The notes below the pieces were generated by a model, which did no database searches, had not been told where the DNA came from, and worked only from the letters and a program-made list of their open reading frames with translations. From NCBI GenBank assembly GCA_030674155.1, contig CM060326.1, forward strand, positions 28,059,201-28,069,200: a DNA stretch of 10,000 bases, read 5' to 3'. Both the position numbers and the translations under genes were made by a program. The stretch is from Stramonita haemastoma. Its lineage: Eukaryota; Mollusca; Gastropoda; Neogastropoda; Muricidae. Shown piece after piece: positions 1-7,771 of the stretch; the first letter of the stretch is position 1, and every line of letters starts with the position of its first letter.

Positions 1-309
1 ATAGAACTTCTCTTTTTATCCTTTGTGCTGCACTTACCTATGCCTACCATGAGGGCATTTCCTTTTTTATTACAGATCAGGATTGTTATAACGTTATGTC
101 TCTTATTCAGAAGCACAAATTCAAGCCCTTCGCACACCAAAATCCATTCTCCATCCACTATCACCCATGCACACCTCCACCACACACACACATACACACA
201 CATACATTTTCTTCAATATCCATAAACTTTAATAAATCTTTTTTCCACCTCAATCATGATAATTATCGTAGAAACCGCCTGCCTATGATCATTACTCTTA
301 ATTTGCGGG
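1..309. other. Gene-free AT-rich stretch with a short CA tract
   Basis: No gene is visible. The two small overlapping open frames here begin at arbitrary ATGs and run through a CA-rich tract (about 176-207), giving His/Thr-rich peptides with no recognisable domain. The only structured element is that CA-type tract, interrupted by CATAC steps. No promoter or RNA gene could be supported. Confidence 0.6.
178..207. repeat. Short imperfect (CA)n microsatellite
   Basis: A run of CA dinucleotides broken by TA steps is read directly from the sequence. It is short and impure compared with the large GT/CA tracts further on. It has no visible link to either of the two tandem families. Confidence 0.75.
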
Positions 310-604
310 ACACTCATTGCTAAAGTAGGCGAAGGCAAAGGTGGTCGTAGGGAAACAAGGCACCAGATACCTCAGTTTCTCCAGGGGCCAGCATATTAAA
401 GGCGGTGCCCATGTCCTCCCCCTCGCTGCTTTACGTCCCTCAAATCCTTAAGAGGGCAGTTACCAATTTACAGCTGGGTGAACTGGGTGACTGTATTGAA
501 GCCAAGGCGCGCAAACAGTCACCCATCCAACTGGTGACCACACTCGATGCTGCCCCCTAGTCAGGGGGAAAGCGAGTGCTCTGACCACCGAGCTATCCTG
601 CCTG
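310..604 (-). mobile_element. tRNA-derived SINE, minus strand
   Basis: Read on the minus strand, the element starts near 604 with a tRNA-like head. GGATAGCTCGGTGGTCAGAGC spans 598-578, and its pol III A box (TAGCTCGGTGG) is at 595-585. A poor B-box candidate retaining only the TCGA core is near 551-541. The body continues through a GTGACTGT..GTCACCCA segment, a CCCAGCTGTAAATTGG block (about 480-465) and a GGACATGGGC..CCGCC block (about 417-400), ending somewhere near 310. The head is diagnostic of a tRNA-derived SINE. I recall similar bodies from mollusc genomic DNA, but the family name is not certain. The degenerate B box suggests an old, inactive copy. The short open frame across 460-669 on this strand is a chance frame through the element. 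The 3' end is uncertain because I see no clean poly-A or target-site duplication. Confidence 0.6.
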
Positions 605-639
605 CCTAAAGTACTACATGGTATTCGAAAAGCTGTCGC

Positions 640-966
640 AAGCTTTCCTGTACAAATGGTCAATGGCATTTACGCGATTTATCTCTGGTCTGCAGGCCAT
701 TAGGTCATGGGCTATAGCAGGTTTACAATAGTTAATTCATGAATAAGGGTGTCCCTGAACGACTCGGCTAATGGTACCCCAACAAAGGTGACATTTACAA
801 TTAAGTTTCCATCTCGTGGACTGAGTCTTGGTCTGGCTGTGCTTCAACTGTGCACTAACTCTGTTCATGGATGTTTAACAATAAAGAGGCTTTTAAAGAA
901 ACAAGATCTTACTTGGCCTGGTTATTGGTCTGAGTTCAGTATTCTCTTCTCTCTCTCTCTCTCTTC

Positions 967-1043
<77 letters not shown>

Positions 1044-1387
1044 TGTGTGTGTGTGTTGTGTGTGTGTGTGTGTGTGTGTCTCACTATTACCTTCTCTATC
1101 CTGTTTGCAAAGCCCTTTTGTCTTAATTGCTTTTATGAGCTATGGTCACGAGTTATTGTTCACACTACTGCCTAATCAGAAGGGGTGCAAAGGTCACCAT
1201 TGGAAACAGCAAGCCAGGATACAAAACCTTCTGCTTTTACACATCGTTTTATCTATAGATCTATGTGTCTCTACCATTTCCTTTCCCTTAGTAAAAAAAA
1301 AAAATAATGTGGAAGAAAGCTACTTTTCTGTATCTGTCGCATTATTTGTTATGCATTGCTAAAGCACATATTCAAACATCCCTTAAT
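640..1387 (+). repeat. Family 1 tandem repeat, copy 1
   Basis: First of four diverged direct repeats. Shared landmarks are GCTTTCCTGTACAAA at 642-656, CTGCAGGCCAT and AGGTCATGG at about 690-709, a TCCCT anchor at 752 followed by GGCTAATG and ACAAAGG (to about 787), and a tail with GGCCTGG..GGTCTGAGTTCAGTA (to about 941). A CT/GT microsatellite starts at 944, about 192 bases after the TCCCT anchor. The remaining 300 bases before copy 2 are less clearly shared. Copies 1 and 2 match best at the start of the unit. It carries no conserved reading frame. What the unit is (old tandem duplication, satellite, or fragment of an element) cannot be told from this window. Confidence 0.75.
944..1080. repeat. 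Compound (CT)n-(GT)n microsatellite
   Basis: A nearly pure CT tract (944-1039, with TTCTTCC interruptions early on) changes sharply into a GT tract (about 1040-1080, broken once by TTG). The pyrimidine half is a homopurine-homopyrimidine mirror repeat, a class known to form triplex H-DNA. The GT half is alternating purine-pyrimidine and a candidate for Z-DNA. The Ser/Leu-rich, Arg/Glu-rich and Cys/Val-rich open frames that cross it are low-complexity translations of the repeat. Confidence 0.97.
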
Positions 1388-2090
1388 GCTTTCCTGTACA
1401 AAGGTTCAGCGGTCACTCAAGGGATTTCTCTCTAGTGCTGCAGGCCATGAGGTCATGGACTGGTGACGGTCTATTAATGAGCAAAGCTGTCCCTTGAGGA
1501 ATCAGCTAATGCGCCTGCCCCACAAAGGCAGGAGGGGTAAAGCCCCTAACTGATCACTGGGGTCTTGCTTTTGGCATTGTTTCAGACGAGGTAGAGCCCT
1601 GTACACACTTAGGGCTTTATAAGGGGTTACTGTGGAAGAAAGACTTAACCATTTTTCATTTAGTCAGTTATGATTTTTTTTGCTGGCTTGTGTTCGTTCT
1701 CTGTCTGTCTGTCAGTCTGTATCTGTCTGTCTGTCTGTCTCTTTGTCTCTGTCTCTGTCTCTGTCTCTCTCTCAACATTAAACCCCGGCTGTCTGCTTAC
1801 TTTAGACTTAATTTTGTTGCAAACAGCCACTTTTTTAAATTAGACCATATGAGATCAGTTACAATTATACTGTATTGGTGATGACTAGTGTAATGTCATA
1901 CTCATCAATAACATGCTAAACTGAAAAACAGTAAACTTTCTCCCTTTTATTTATTTCGTCATACTTATTTACGTTCTTGTCACCACCCTCGTCTTCCCCG
2001 CCTTCCGTATCCAAGAAGAGAGAGTTTAGGACAGCGTGTTATGAGTTTGTCTTCAATATTTCCTGAAGTGAACATTCACACATCCATTGT
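1388..2090 (+). repeat. Family 1 tandem repeat, copy 2
   Basis: Landmarks in the same order as copy 1: GCTTTCCTGTACAAA at 1388-1402 (identical to 642-656), CTGCAGGCCATGAGGTCATGG at about 1439-1459, ATTAATGAG at about 1472-1480, and a TCCCTT anchor at 1490 followed by AATCAGCTAATG and CACAAAGG (to about 1528). The spacing from copy 1 is 746 bases at the first landmark and 738 at TCCCT. A CTGT-type microsatellite begins about 209 bases after the anchor. No reading frame is shared with the other copies. Confidence 0.75.
1699..1773. repeat. (CTGT)n / (CTCTGT)n microsatellite
   Basis: Runs of CTGT, then CTCTGT, ending in CTCTCTC. It lies at the same offset within its family 1 copy as the CT/GT tract of copy 1 and the TTG tract of copy 3, but has a different motif. 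The Cys/Leu/Ser-rich open frame across it is a repeat artefact. Confidence 0.95.
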
Positions 2091-2370
2091 ATGTTTGCCT
2101 ATACAAGCGCTCAATAGTGTCACTCAGAGTTCCTGTCTACTCTAGAGGCCAGTAGGGCAGAGCCTGCTGTTGAGGGCCAATTAGCAAACAAAGCGGTCCC
2201 TTGACGAATCAGCTGATGTTGCACCACAAAGGTTATGGTCGTAAAAAGCTCTGTGTGATTATCTTGGCACATAGGCTTCTGGTCTGACATAGTCGGAGGT
2301 TTTGCGCGGAACAAGGTCTGCTTTTATCATGGTTGACATGTTTTTCATTTGTGTGCTTCTGTTTGTTGTC

Positions 2371-2411
2371 TTTGTTGTTGTTGTTGTTGTTGTTGTTGTT
2401 TTGTTGTGTTG
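2371..2411. repeat. (TTG)n microsatellite
   Basis: About a dozen TTG triplets in a row with one extra T near 2400. On the minus strand the tract reads as a poly-Thr run inside a short open frame (2259-2519), which is not a believable gene because nothing around the tract looks coding. Confidence 0.95.
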
Positions 2412-2890
2412 TGTATGTACTGTAAGATAGCCTATATAGTTAAATGACATGTGTTGAAAATTAACCTCCTGAAGCAATAGTTCTTTTTTATTCTTCCTGG
2501 CTGCATTATACGTATACATGTTTTGTTTGCTTTTATTGCTGTCTTGAAACTGCTTTTATCGAAAAAGAGAATTTAGTTTGTTACTATCTTTCTATACTGT
2601 TTACGTCATCAATTTTTCCTGATATCCTTGCGTTTATGATTACAAAACTAGCCACTGGCACTTACAGCATATCAACGCTTATGTAGTGCAATACTTGCTA
2701 TCTCAAAGTGGGGTGCATTGATTCTTTTTTATATTTTAACCCCGCTCCTTTTTACACCATTCTTCTGTACTTTCTGTGAAATGTTATTAAAAAATGTAGA
2801 CAGATTGAGAAAAGTCAATCATTTTCTTTTTTTATCTATATCTGTGTCTTTTTTGAGTACTCTAAAATCAGATATTTGAAACGTTATTGC
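2412..2890. other. Gene-free AT-rich spacer
   Basis: I see no gene, RNA, SINE or satellite here. It is AT-rich with scattered poly-T and poly-A runs and stop codons in all frames at short intervals. It belongs to the third family 1 period by position only. Confidence 0.5.
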
Positions 2891-3120
2891 ATGGTTTGTA
2901 CACAAACGCTCTTTGTGGCGTTAGGGATTTCTCTATGCTCTGCTTCAGGCTGTACTAGTTAAAGACTCATTAATGAGTGGCGCTGTCCCTTGGCGAATCA
3001 GCTAATGCTGCCTCACAAAAGGCCGTGATCACGAACCTCCGTCTGGTTAACATGGCCGCCTGGCCTGCTTTTCTGATCTGGCATTGAGTAGGAGATTGAC
3101 AAGGAGGTTAAATAAGGAAC
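2891..3120 (+). repeat. Family 1 tandem repeat, copy 4 (cut by a SINE)
   Basis: Landmarks: ATGGTTTGTACACAAACGCTC at about 2891-2911 (compare the starts of copies 2 and 3), GGGATTTCTCT (also in copy 2), CATTAATGAG at about 2968-2977, TCCCTTGGCGAATCAGCTAATG at about 2986-3007, and CACAAAAGG. The TCCCT anchor is 789 bases after copy 3. The following GGCCTGC..GATCTGGCATTGAG segment matches the tails of copies 1-3. The recognisable unit ends near 3120, where a SINE occupies the place at which the other three copies carry their microsatellite. Confidence 0.72.
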
Positions 3121-3144
3121 TATGAATTATTACTGTGTTTCTAT

Positions 3145-3502
3145 GGGACGGGATAGCCTAGTGGTCAGAACATTGCGCTGGCAATTTGACTACCCGAGTT
3201 CGATTCACGGTCGAGGGGGATTTTTCTCCTGGAGTTAACATCAGTGCTGACTCCACTCTCCCCAAAAGTCTTTCGGATGAGACTGTAAACCGAAGGCCCC
3301 GTGTGCGAACGCACGAAAATATCTTGCGCACACGTTAAATCCTGTTCCGCTTTTCGTAAGGGTAGGCCATTGTGTGCGGTGGTAACATATGACAATATTT
3401 ACACAACTGCAGACACAGGGGATGGATGGAAAAAAGCATTCTTTTCTATCCATCGATAAAAAAATGAATAAATAATGAATAAATAAATAAATAATAAAAC
3501 AC
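3145..3502 (+). mobile_element. tRNA-derived SINE with AATA tail, plus strand
   Basis: The head is tRNA-like, with A box TAGCCTAGTGG at 3154-3164 and B box AGTTCGATTCA at 3197-3207. Both are close to the pol III internal promoter consensus and at tRNA-like spacing. A central block (about 3270-3340) contains CGGATGAGACTGTAAACCG, GTGTGCGAACGCACG and CTTGCGCACACGTTAAA. This block is shared in order with the minus-strand copy at 6253-6525. The 3' end is an A-rich (AATA)n tail at 3460-3502. These three parts (tRNA head, shared central domain, simple tail) are the normal build of a tRNA-derived SINE. The central block resembles domains I recall from metazoan and molluscan SINE superfamilies. The short open frames inside it are chance frames. 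No clear target-site duplication was found by eye. Confidence 0.85.
3460..3502. repeat. (AATA)n SINE tail
   Basis: AATA/AATG tetranucleotide repeats directly after the SINE body form a 3' tail of the kind recognised by LINE machinery. The array is short and interrupted. Confidence 0.85.
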
Positions 3503-3775
3503 AGAATGAGTAACCTTATCGACTTGAATCCATTCACTGAAACAAAGGACAATCTCTGTGTTCAATCAGAACACATTATTCAAGACGTAACTAGTAGAGA
3601 ACCTTAATGAATTGGAAGTCCGACTTACACAGCCTCTGAAACAAAGAACGAAATCATAATGTAGATACAAAACAATCAGATACATGCATTAATATGATTA
3701 GGACAGATGACTAGATCTAGAACAGTAAAAGAACATAAACAGACAAAATCAGACATAACACCCCCACACGACACA

Positions 3776-3778
<3 letters not shown>
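3503..3778. other. Gene-free AT-rich stretch
   Basis: No gene, RNA or recognisable repeat is seen between the SINE tail and the purine tract. A minus-strand open frame (3676-4149) ends here, but most of its length is the translated microsatellite. Confidence 0.5.
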
Positions 3779-3843
<65 letters not shown>

Positions 3844-3955
3844 AGAGACAGCAGACAGACAGAGAAAGAGAGAGAGCGAGGAAAGACAACAGAAAAGAGA
3901 CAGACAGAAGAGAAAGAAAAAAGAAAGAAAGAAAGAAAGAAAGACAGAGGACAAA

Positions 3956-4013
<58 letters not shown>

Positions 4014-4060
4014 GAAGAGGGAGAGAGAAGTGAGAGAGAGAGATAGTAGAGAGAAGAGAT
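3778..4060. repeat. Long purine-rich (GA)n/(GAAA)n tract
   Basis: The tract comprises a pure AG run at 3778-3842 (65 purines without a break), a mixed CAGA/GAGA segment, a GAAA tract (purine-only 3906-3944), and a second GA run with 78 consecutive purines at 3953-4030. Overall it is about 280 bases of almost unbroken purine on the plus strand. GA mirror repeats of this length can form intramolecular triplex DNA. The long Arg/Glu-rich frame and its opposite Ser/Leu-rich frames are artefacts of the repeat, not genes. Confidence 0.97.
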
Positions 4061-4089
4061 GAGTGGTTCGGCGTGTTGGTGATGTGAGC

Positions 4090-4172
4090 AGTGGACAGTA
4101 GTGGTATATTATTTGTGTATGTTTTGTGTTTCTGTGTGTTTGTGTGCATTTGTGTGTGTGAGGCTGGTGCGC

Positions 4173-4219
<47 letters not shown>

Positions 4220-4240
4220 TGTGGTGGTGTGGGTGGTTAT
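4090..4240. repeat. GT-rich region with alternating GC/GT core
   Basis: TGTGTTT-type repeats lead into a strictly alternating purine-pyrimidine core at 4167-4215 that starts GTGCGCGCGTGTG and continues as pure GT. It then breaks down into GTGGTGTGGGTGG. The CG/GT alternation makes this one of the best Z-DNA candidates in the window. It directly follows the purine tract. Confidence 0.93.
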
Positions 4241-4340
4241 GTGTGGAGGGGGAAGAGGCAAAGAGACAAAGACAGAGATGCAAACAGTCACAGACATCAA
4301 TACAAAAAATGGAGAGACAGAGAGTATATAATCAAAAAAA

Positions 4341-4436
4341 GGGGGTAGGCGCTGTCTTGTGGCGACGCACTCTCCCCGGGGAGGCAGCCAAAATTTCATA
4401 AGAATCTGCTGTGACATAAAGTGGTATAAAAAAAAC
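4341..4436 (+). mobile_element. SINE-type 3' tail fragment, plus strand
   Basis: This stretch carries GGTAGGCGCTGT, TTGTGGCGACGC, CTCTCC, GGCAGCC, AATTTCA and AATCTGCTGTGA in order, ending in A-rich sequence. The same order appears on the minus strand at 6154-6056, so it is a dispersed repeat. I recall very similar 3' ends on molluscan SINEs, where they follow a tRNA head and central domain. No head lies upstream here, only degraded GACA-type repeats, so the copy is 5'-truncated or is a solo tail. Confidence 0.65.
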
Positions 4437-4829
4437 GAGTAACAATAATCAGAAATAGACGACACAAACTTAAGACAGACATTCAAAGAGACAGACGAAC
4501 AAGAACAGGACACAGAAACAGACAGGTAGACCGACAGACTGATCGTTTGACAGACATAATGCTAAGGCAATCAGACTGCAGAAGGTCAATGCCTGTGCAC
4601 ATGCGGTGGGAAATCGTTTTTCTTTTAACGGATAAGGGCCGAGGTCTTAATTGAAGAAGGGATCCTTTACGATTAGAATTTCCAGTCAAATGAAAAAATG
4701 TGTGGCCCTCGGTGGTTCATGACCTCACAAAGTCATAAATTGGTCCTCAAAGTTGGAACAGAATCCACTGTCTGCTAAAAATCTGGAATTATGAAGCACC
4801 TATTTGAATAACGAGTTATCTACGTTTTT

Positions 4830-4831
<2 letters not shown>
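4437..4831. other. Gene-free stretch with degraded CAGA tract
   Basis: From about 4475 to 4556 the sequence is a decayed AGAC/CAGA-type simple repeat, the complement of the CTGT motif at 1699. The rest (4557-4831) is unique, with no gene or RNA signal. The leader shared by family 2 copies 2 and 3 upstream of their TG tracts is not recognisable here, so this probably marks the edge of that array. Confidence 0.5.
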
Positions 4832-4869
<38 letters not shown>

Positions 4870-4953
4870 TTGTGTGTGGTGTGTGTGTGTGTGTGTGTGT
4901 GTGTGATGTGTGTGTGTGTGTGTTTGTGTGTGTGCGTGCGTGTGTATTGTGTT

Positions 4954-4996
<43 letters not shown>

Positions 4997-5009
4997 TGTA
5001 TGCGCGCGC
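4832..5009. repeat. Interrupted (TG)n tract with GCGCGC end
   Basis: Long GT tract with T, G and C interruptions, including GTGCGTGCGTGTG, finishing in TGCGCGCGC at 5001-5009. It occupies the 5' end of family 2 copy A, matching the TG tracts of copies B and C. It is a Z-DNA candidate. The Cys/Val-rich and Thr/His-rich frames across it are repeat artefacts. Confidence 0.95.
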
Positions 5010-5937
5010 TTATTTGTGTGCCTGCTTTTGCTGTTTGTAAATTGTGTTAATCTTGTTTGTTTATTCTCTGTGCTTTTTTTAAACATTTGTCTTTTAATTT
5101 TTTTTTTTTTTAATTTGTGTTAGCTACTTTTTTGTTCCAAAGAAAAGGAGTTGCATGTGCCTGTAATTACTATTCCAGACCTAATATGGATAACTCACAT
5201 ATAAAATAGATTTTCAGAGCCAGCTATTCCTAGGGTTGAAAAAGTGCTCTGTACTTCTATCACATGTCCTTCCACTGTCCGAAGGCATACACCTTTCTCT
5301 ATCCCAGTTTCAATTACAGCCCACTCTCTAGAAAAGCAAACAGATCTCTACTATGAAATGAACAGGGGAAGCAGTCTGCACTAAATCCACGGGGTGCATT
5401 GCTGTTGGGAAAATTCCCATCATTTCGTGGGCTGTTCCTCCTGTCCTGTCCAATGAGGCGTGCAGTGCATGATAGCAGTGGCTGCTACGACATTTTCTGA
5501 GTGAAGTGCTTAGAATCCACGGTATCTCTTGAAAGACTTCTGCAGAAAAAAAGTTTTTGAGACTGTGTTTGCACCAACACAGAATGTAGGGCAGTCAGTC
5601 TGACACCAAAACAAAACAGCGAGCAGGCTGTTGGCTATAGTAGAATGACAATGAACAGACTTGACCTGGATAGAAGCGAATATGTCACCAGAGAGGCTGA
5701 TAGAGTTCAGATAGGAGCTTTGTGGATGTTGTGACATAGCCTTCATTTTTTTTCCTCAAGAGTAGCTTTGCCCTCATCTACAGCTGCAGCATTTCTGATC
5801 AAATGCCTTTACCTTCCCCTTCAATTAGCCTACAGTCTTGCAAACTTTTGCAGCATCATTGATGATTGTGTTGTTTCAAAACCAGTTCTAAAGATAACAG
5901 AGAAAAAAAGACAGTAAGTGATTGTCTTATAATTACC

Positions 5938-6055
5938 ATGATGATTAGGTGTCAATGACTATTATGATGGTAATAAACTTAATATGATGATGATAATGAT
6001 GATGCTGATGATGATGGTGATGGTGATGATGTGATGGTGATGGTGATAAAGATGA
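5938..6055. repeat. (GAT)n-type tract of family 2 copy A
   Basis: Imperfect GAT/GGT triplets (GATGATGATAATGATGATG, GGTGATGGTGATG). The tract is broken at about 6056 by the inverted SINE-derived block. GAT-like triplets resume beyond it at about 6518-6535 and 6604-6642, as expected if one tract was split by insertion. Confidence 0.88.
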
Positions 6056-6154
6056 TTTTTTTAATACCGATTTATCTCACAGCAGATTTCTCTGCGTGAA
6101 ATTCGGGCTGCTGACCCCGCGGAGAGCGCATCGCCACAAGTGCAGCGCCTACCA
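6056..6154 (-). mobile_element. SINE-type 3' tail fragment, minus strand
   Basis: The reverse complement of this stretch reads GGTAGGCGCTGCACTTGTGG, then GCGATGCGCTCTCC, GCAGCCCGAATTTCACGCAG, AATCTGCTGTGAGAT and an A-rich end. It is the same element as 4341-4436 in opposite orientation. It lies just before a minus-strand tRNA-headed SINE, separated by an AT-rich stretch with a TATC microsatellite. The two may be parts of one long element or two nested insertions. Confidence 0.68.
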
Positions 6155-6252
6155 AATTATATTATATGTTATGTTAAACTATATTCTATATATCTATCTA
6201 TCTATATGTATTATATCGAATGATTAATTAGTATTCTAATATCACAGGGTTA
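6155..6252. repeat. AT-rich linker with (TATC)n
   Basis: AT-rich DNA holding a short TATC/TATA microsatellite at about 6186-6208. It lies between the two SINE-derived pieces and is possibly a decayed simple-repeat tail of the downstream minus-strand SINE. Confidence 0.7.
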
Positions 6253-6525
6253 GGTTTTTTTTATTTTGTCATCCGCTCCTACCAGCACACAATGGTCTGA
6301 TCATCCAAAAGGTAGAACGGGGTTTTAACGTGTGCGCAAGATCTTCTGCGTGCGTTCGCACTCAGGGCGTCGGTTTATAGTCTCGTCTGGATGACTTTGA
6401 CATTCAGTTCTATTTTTTTAGTCAAAGTGGGAAGAAAGGGTGACAATGGGAATCAAACCCAGAACCACATGGTTTATTTTTTGGCAGGCGAACGTCTTAA
6501 CCATCCTACCACCTTCCTCATGCTG
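6253..6525 (-). mobile_element. tRNA-derived SINE, minus strand
   Basis: On the minus strand the head starts near 6525 (GAGGAAGGTGGTAGGATGG). The A box TGGTTAAGACG is at 6503-6493 and the B box GGTTTGATTCC at 6459-6449, both very close to consensus. The central block at 6395-6324 contains GACGAGACTATAAACCG, GAGTGCGAACGCACGCAG and CTTGCGCACACGTTAAA, in the same order as in the plus-strand SINE at 3145. The 3' part shares CCATTGTGTGC and ATGACAA with that copy and ends in an A-rich run at about 6270-6253. The pair belongs to one family with substantial divergence. The copy lies inside the GAT tract of family 2 unit A and accounts for most of the longer spacing between units A and B. Confidence 0.85.
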
Positions 6526-6848
6526 ATGATCCTGAAAATCATGGTCATGTAAAACAACGACAACAGCAGTGCTGCTGTTCACAGTAGTGCTAAAGCCATG
6601 TTTAATGATGACGTTGCTATTAATAATAATAATGATGACCAGGATAACCGTGACTATGGTGACAATAATTAGGAAAAAAACAGTGGCACTGTTTTAGTGT
6701 TCTTACTAAACACAAATATTAAAAATGACAGAAAAAAGCATCTCCTACTTTTGGGCTTTTTTTCTTTGGTAGAAACTCATATTGAATTATTGACGAATTT
6801 ATTACAAAAGGTATTGTTTTTGTAGATACTATTTACCTGTTTTTTTCA

Positions 6849-6927
6849 TGTGTGTGTGTGTTGTGTTTTTGTAAGTATGTTTGTGTGTGTGTTGTGTGTG
6901 TGTTTGTTGTGTTGTGTGTGTTGGTGT
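6849..6927. repeat. Interrupted (TG)n tract of family 2 copy B
   Basis: GT repeats broken by TTG and TTTTTG steps. It is shorter and more decayed than the TG tracts of copies A and C, but lies in the same place relative to the leader and core. Confidence 0.93.
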
Positions 6928-7771
6928 TTATAAGTGGGTTCCTGCATGTTGTTAGTTTGGAAAATGTGTTAAATTTCGTGGTTTTTTAATCTTCTTTGCT
7001 TATGTTGGTATTTCGGTTTTATTTTTCTACCATTTTTTGCTTAGTTCCAAGGTTTTTTTCTGTTTTAAAGGATAAAGGTGCATGTGCGTATGACTGACAT
7101 TCCAATACCCTATGAATTGTTCACATACAGTAATATTTACTGAGCAAATAATCTCCCAAAGTTGAAATGGTGCTCTGACTTCTATTACATATCCTTCCAC
7201 TGCACCCAAAGCATACACCTTGCTCTATCCCAGTTTCAATTACAGCCCACTCTCTAGAAAAGCAAACAGATCGCTACTATGGAATGAACAGGGGAAGCAG
7301 TCTGTACTGAATCGACAGGGCATCATTGCCATTGGGAAAGATCCTATCATTTCCTGGGCTGCTCTGTCCTGACCTGTCCTGTGAGGTTTCCAGTGCATAA
7401 TAGGAATGGCTGCTAGGACATTTTCTGGGCTAATAGCTTAGACTCCAGGGTATCTATCAAATGGCTTCTTGAAAGAATGTTTGAGATTGCAGCTGCACCC
7501 ACACATGACGTAAGACAGCCTGAATGTGGGCAACACAATCATGGGAGCAAGTTATTGGCTCCTGTAGCTAGATAATAGGAACATACTTGACCTAGATAGA
7601 ACCCACTATGTCACCATATTGGATGAAATCATTCTAATAGCAGTTTCTAAGATGCTTTCATATAGACCTTCTGTCTATTGCTGATCCTCATCTTTGGTAT
7701 CGCTGATCTGAAGTAAGCTCTTAAGAAAAAAAGGGAACAATAATAGTTAGTGCGTGTTTTATAAAGCTATA

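Larger units (their letters stand above)
2091..2890 (+). repeat. Family 1 tandem repeat, copy 3
   Basis: More diverged at its start (GTTTGCCTATACAAGCGCTC at about 2093-2112), but the middle is clear: GCGGTCCCTTGACGAATCAG, then CTGATG and CACAAAGG (about 2194-2232). The TCCC anchor is at 2197, which is 707 bases after copy 2. A TTG microsatellite starts 174 bases after the anchor. The part from about 2412 to 2890 is AT-rich with no gene and no confident match to the other copies. It may be spacer that diverged or was inserted. Confidence 0.7.
4832..6055 (+). repeat. Family 2 tandem unit, copy A
   Basis: The unit is built as an interrupted (TG)n tract (4832-4999), a T-rich linker, a core from about 5140 to 5945, and a GAT-rich tract (about 5938-6055). 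The core shares long ordered stretches with copies B and C. Examples are GTGCTCTGTACTTCTAT, the 50-base block at 5297-5346 that is identical to 7223-7272, GGGAAGCAGTCTG, TGGCTGCTA..GACATTTTCTG, TTGACCTGGATAGA and TATGTCACCA. GTTCTAAAGATAACAG at 5885-5900 matches copy C (9420-9435). The open frame following the invariant block stops after about 11 codons and is not conserved among copies, so I do not call a gene. Confidence 0.85.

Noticed and set aside
3145..3216. Functional tRNA gene at the SINE heads
   Set aside because: A and B boxes are present, but the sequence is followed by a SINE body and AATA tail, and I could not fold a complete cloverleaf with a paired acceptor stem. The same holds for the minus-strand heads at 6525 and 604.
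3676..4283. Long Ser/Leu-rich and Arg/Glu-rich frames (108-188 residues)
   Set aside because: They are the two strands of the GA/GT microsatellites read in different frames. No non-repetitive domain is attached.
4804..5123. Telomere-like or centromeric repeat
   Set aside because: The GT-rich tracts are dinucleotide repeats with irregular breaks. There is no TTAGGG-type hexamer array, and only three large units are visible.
5510..5746. Minus-strand 78-residue frame in the core of copy A
   Set aside because: The corresponding stretches of copies B and C are not open over the same region, and there is no recognisable domain.
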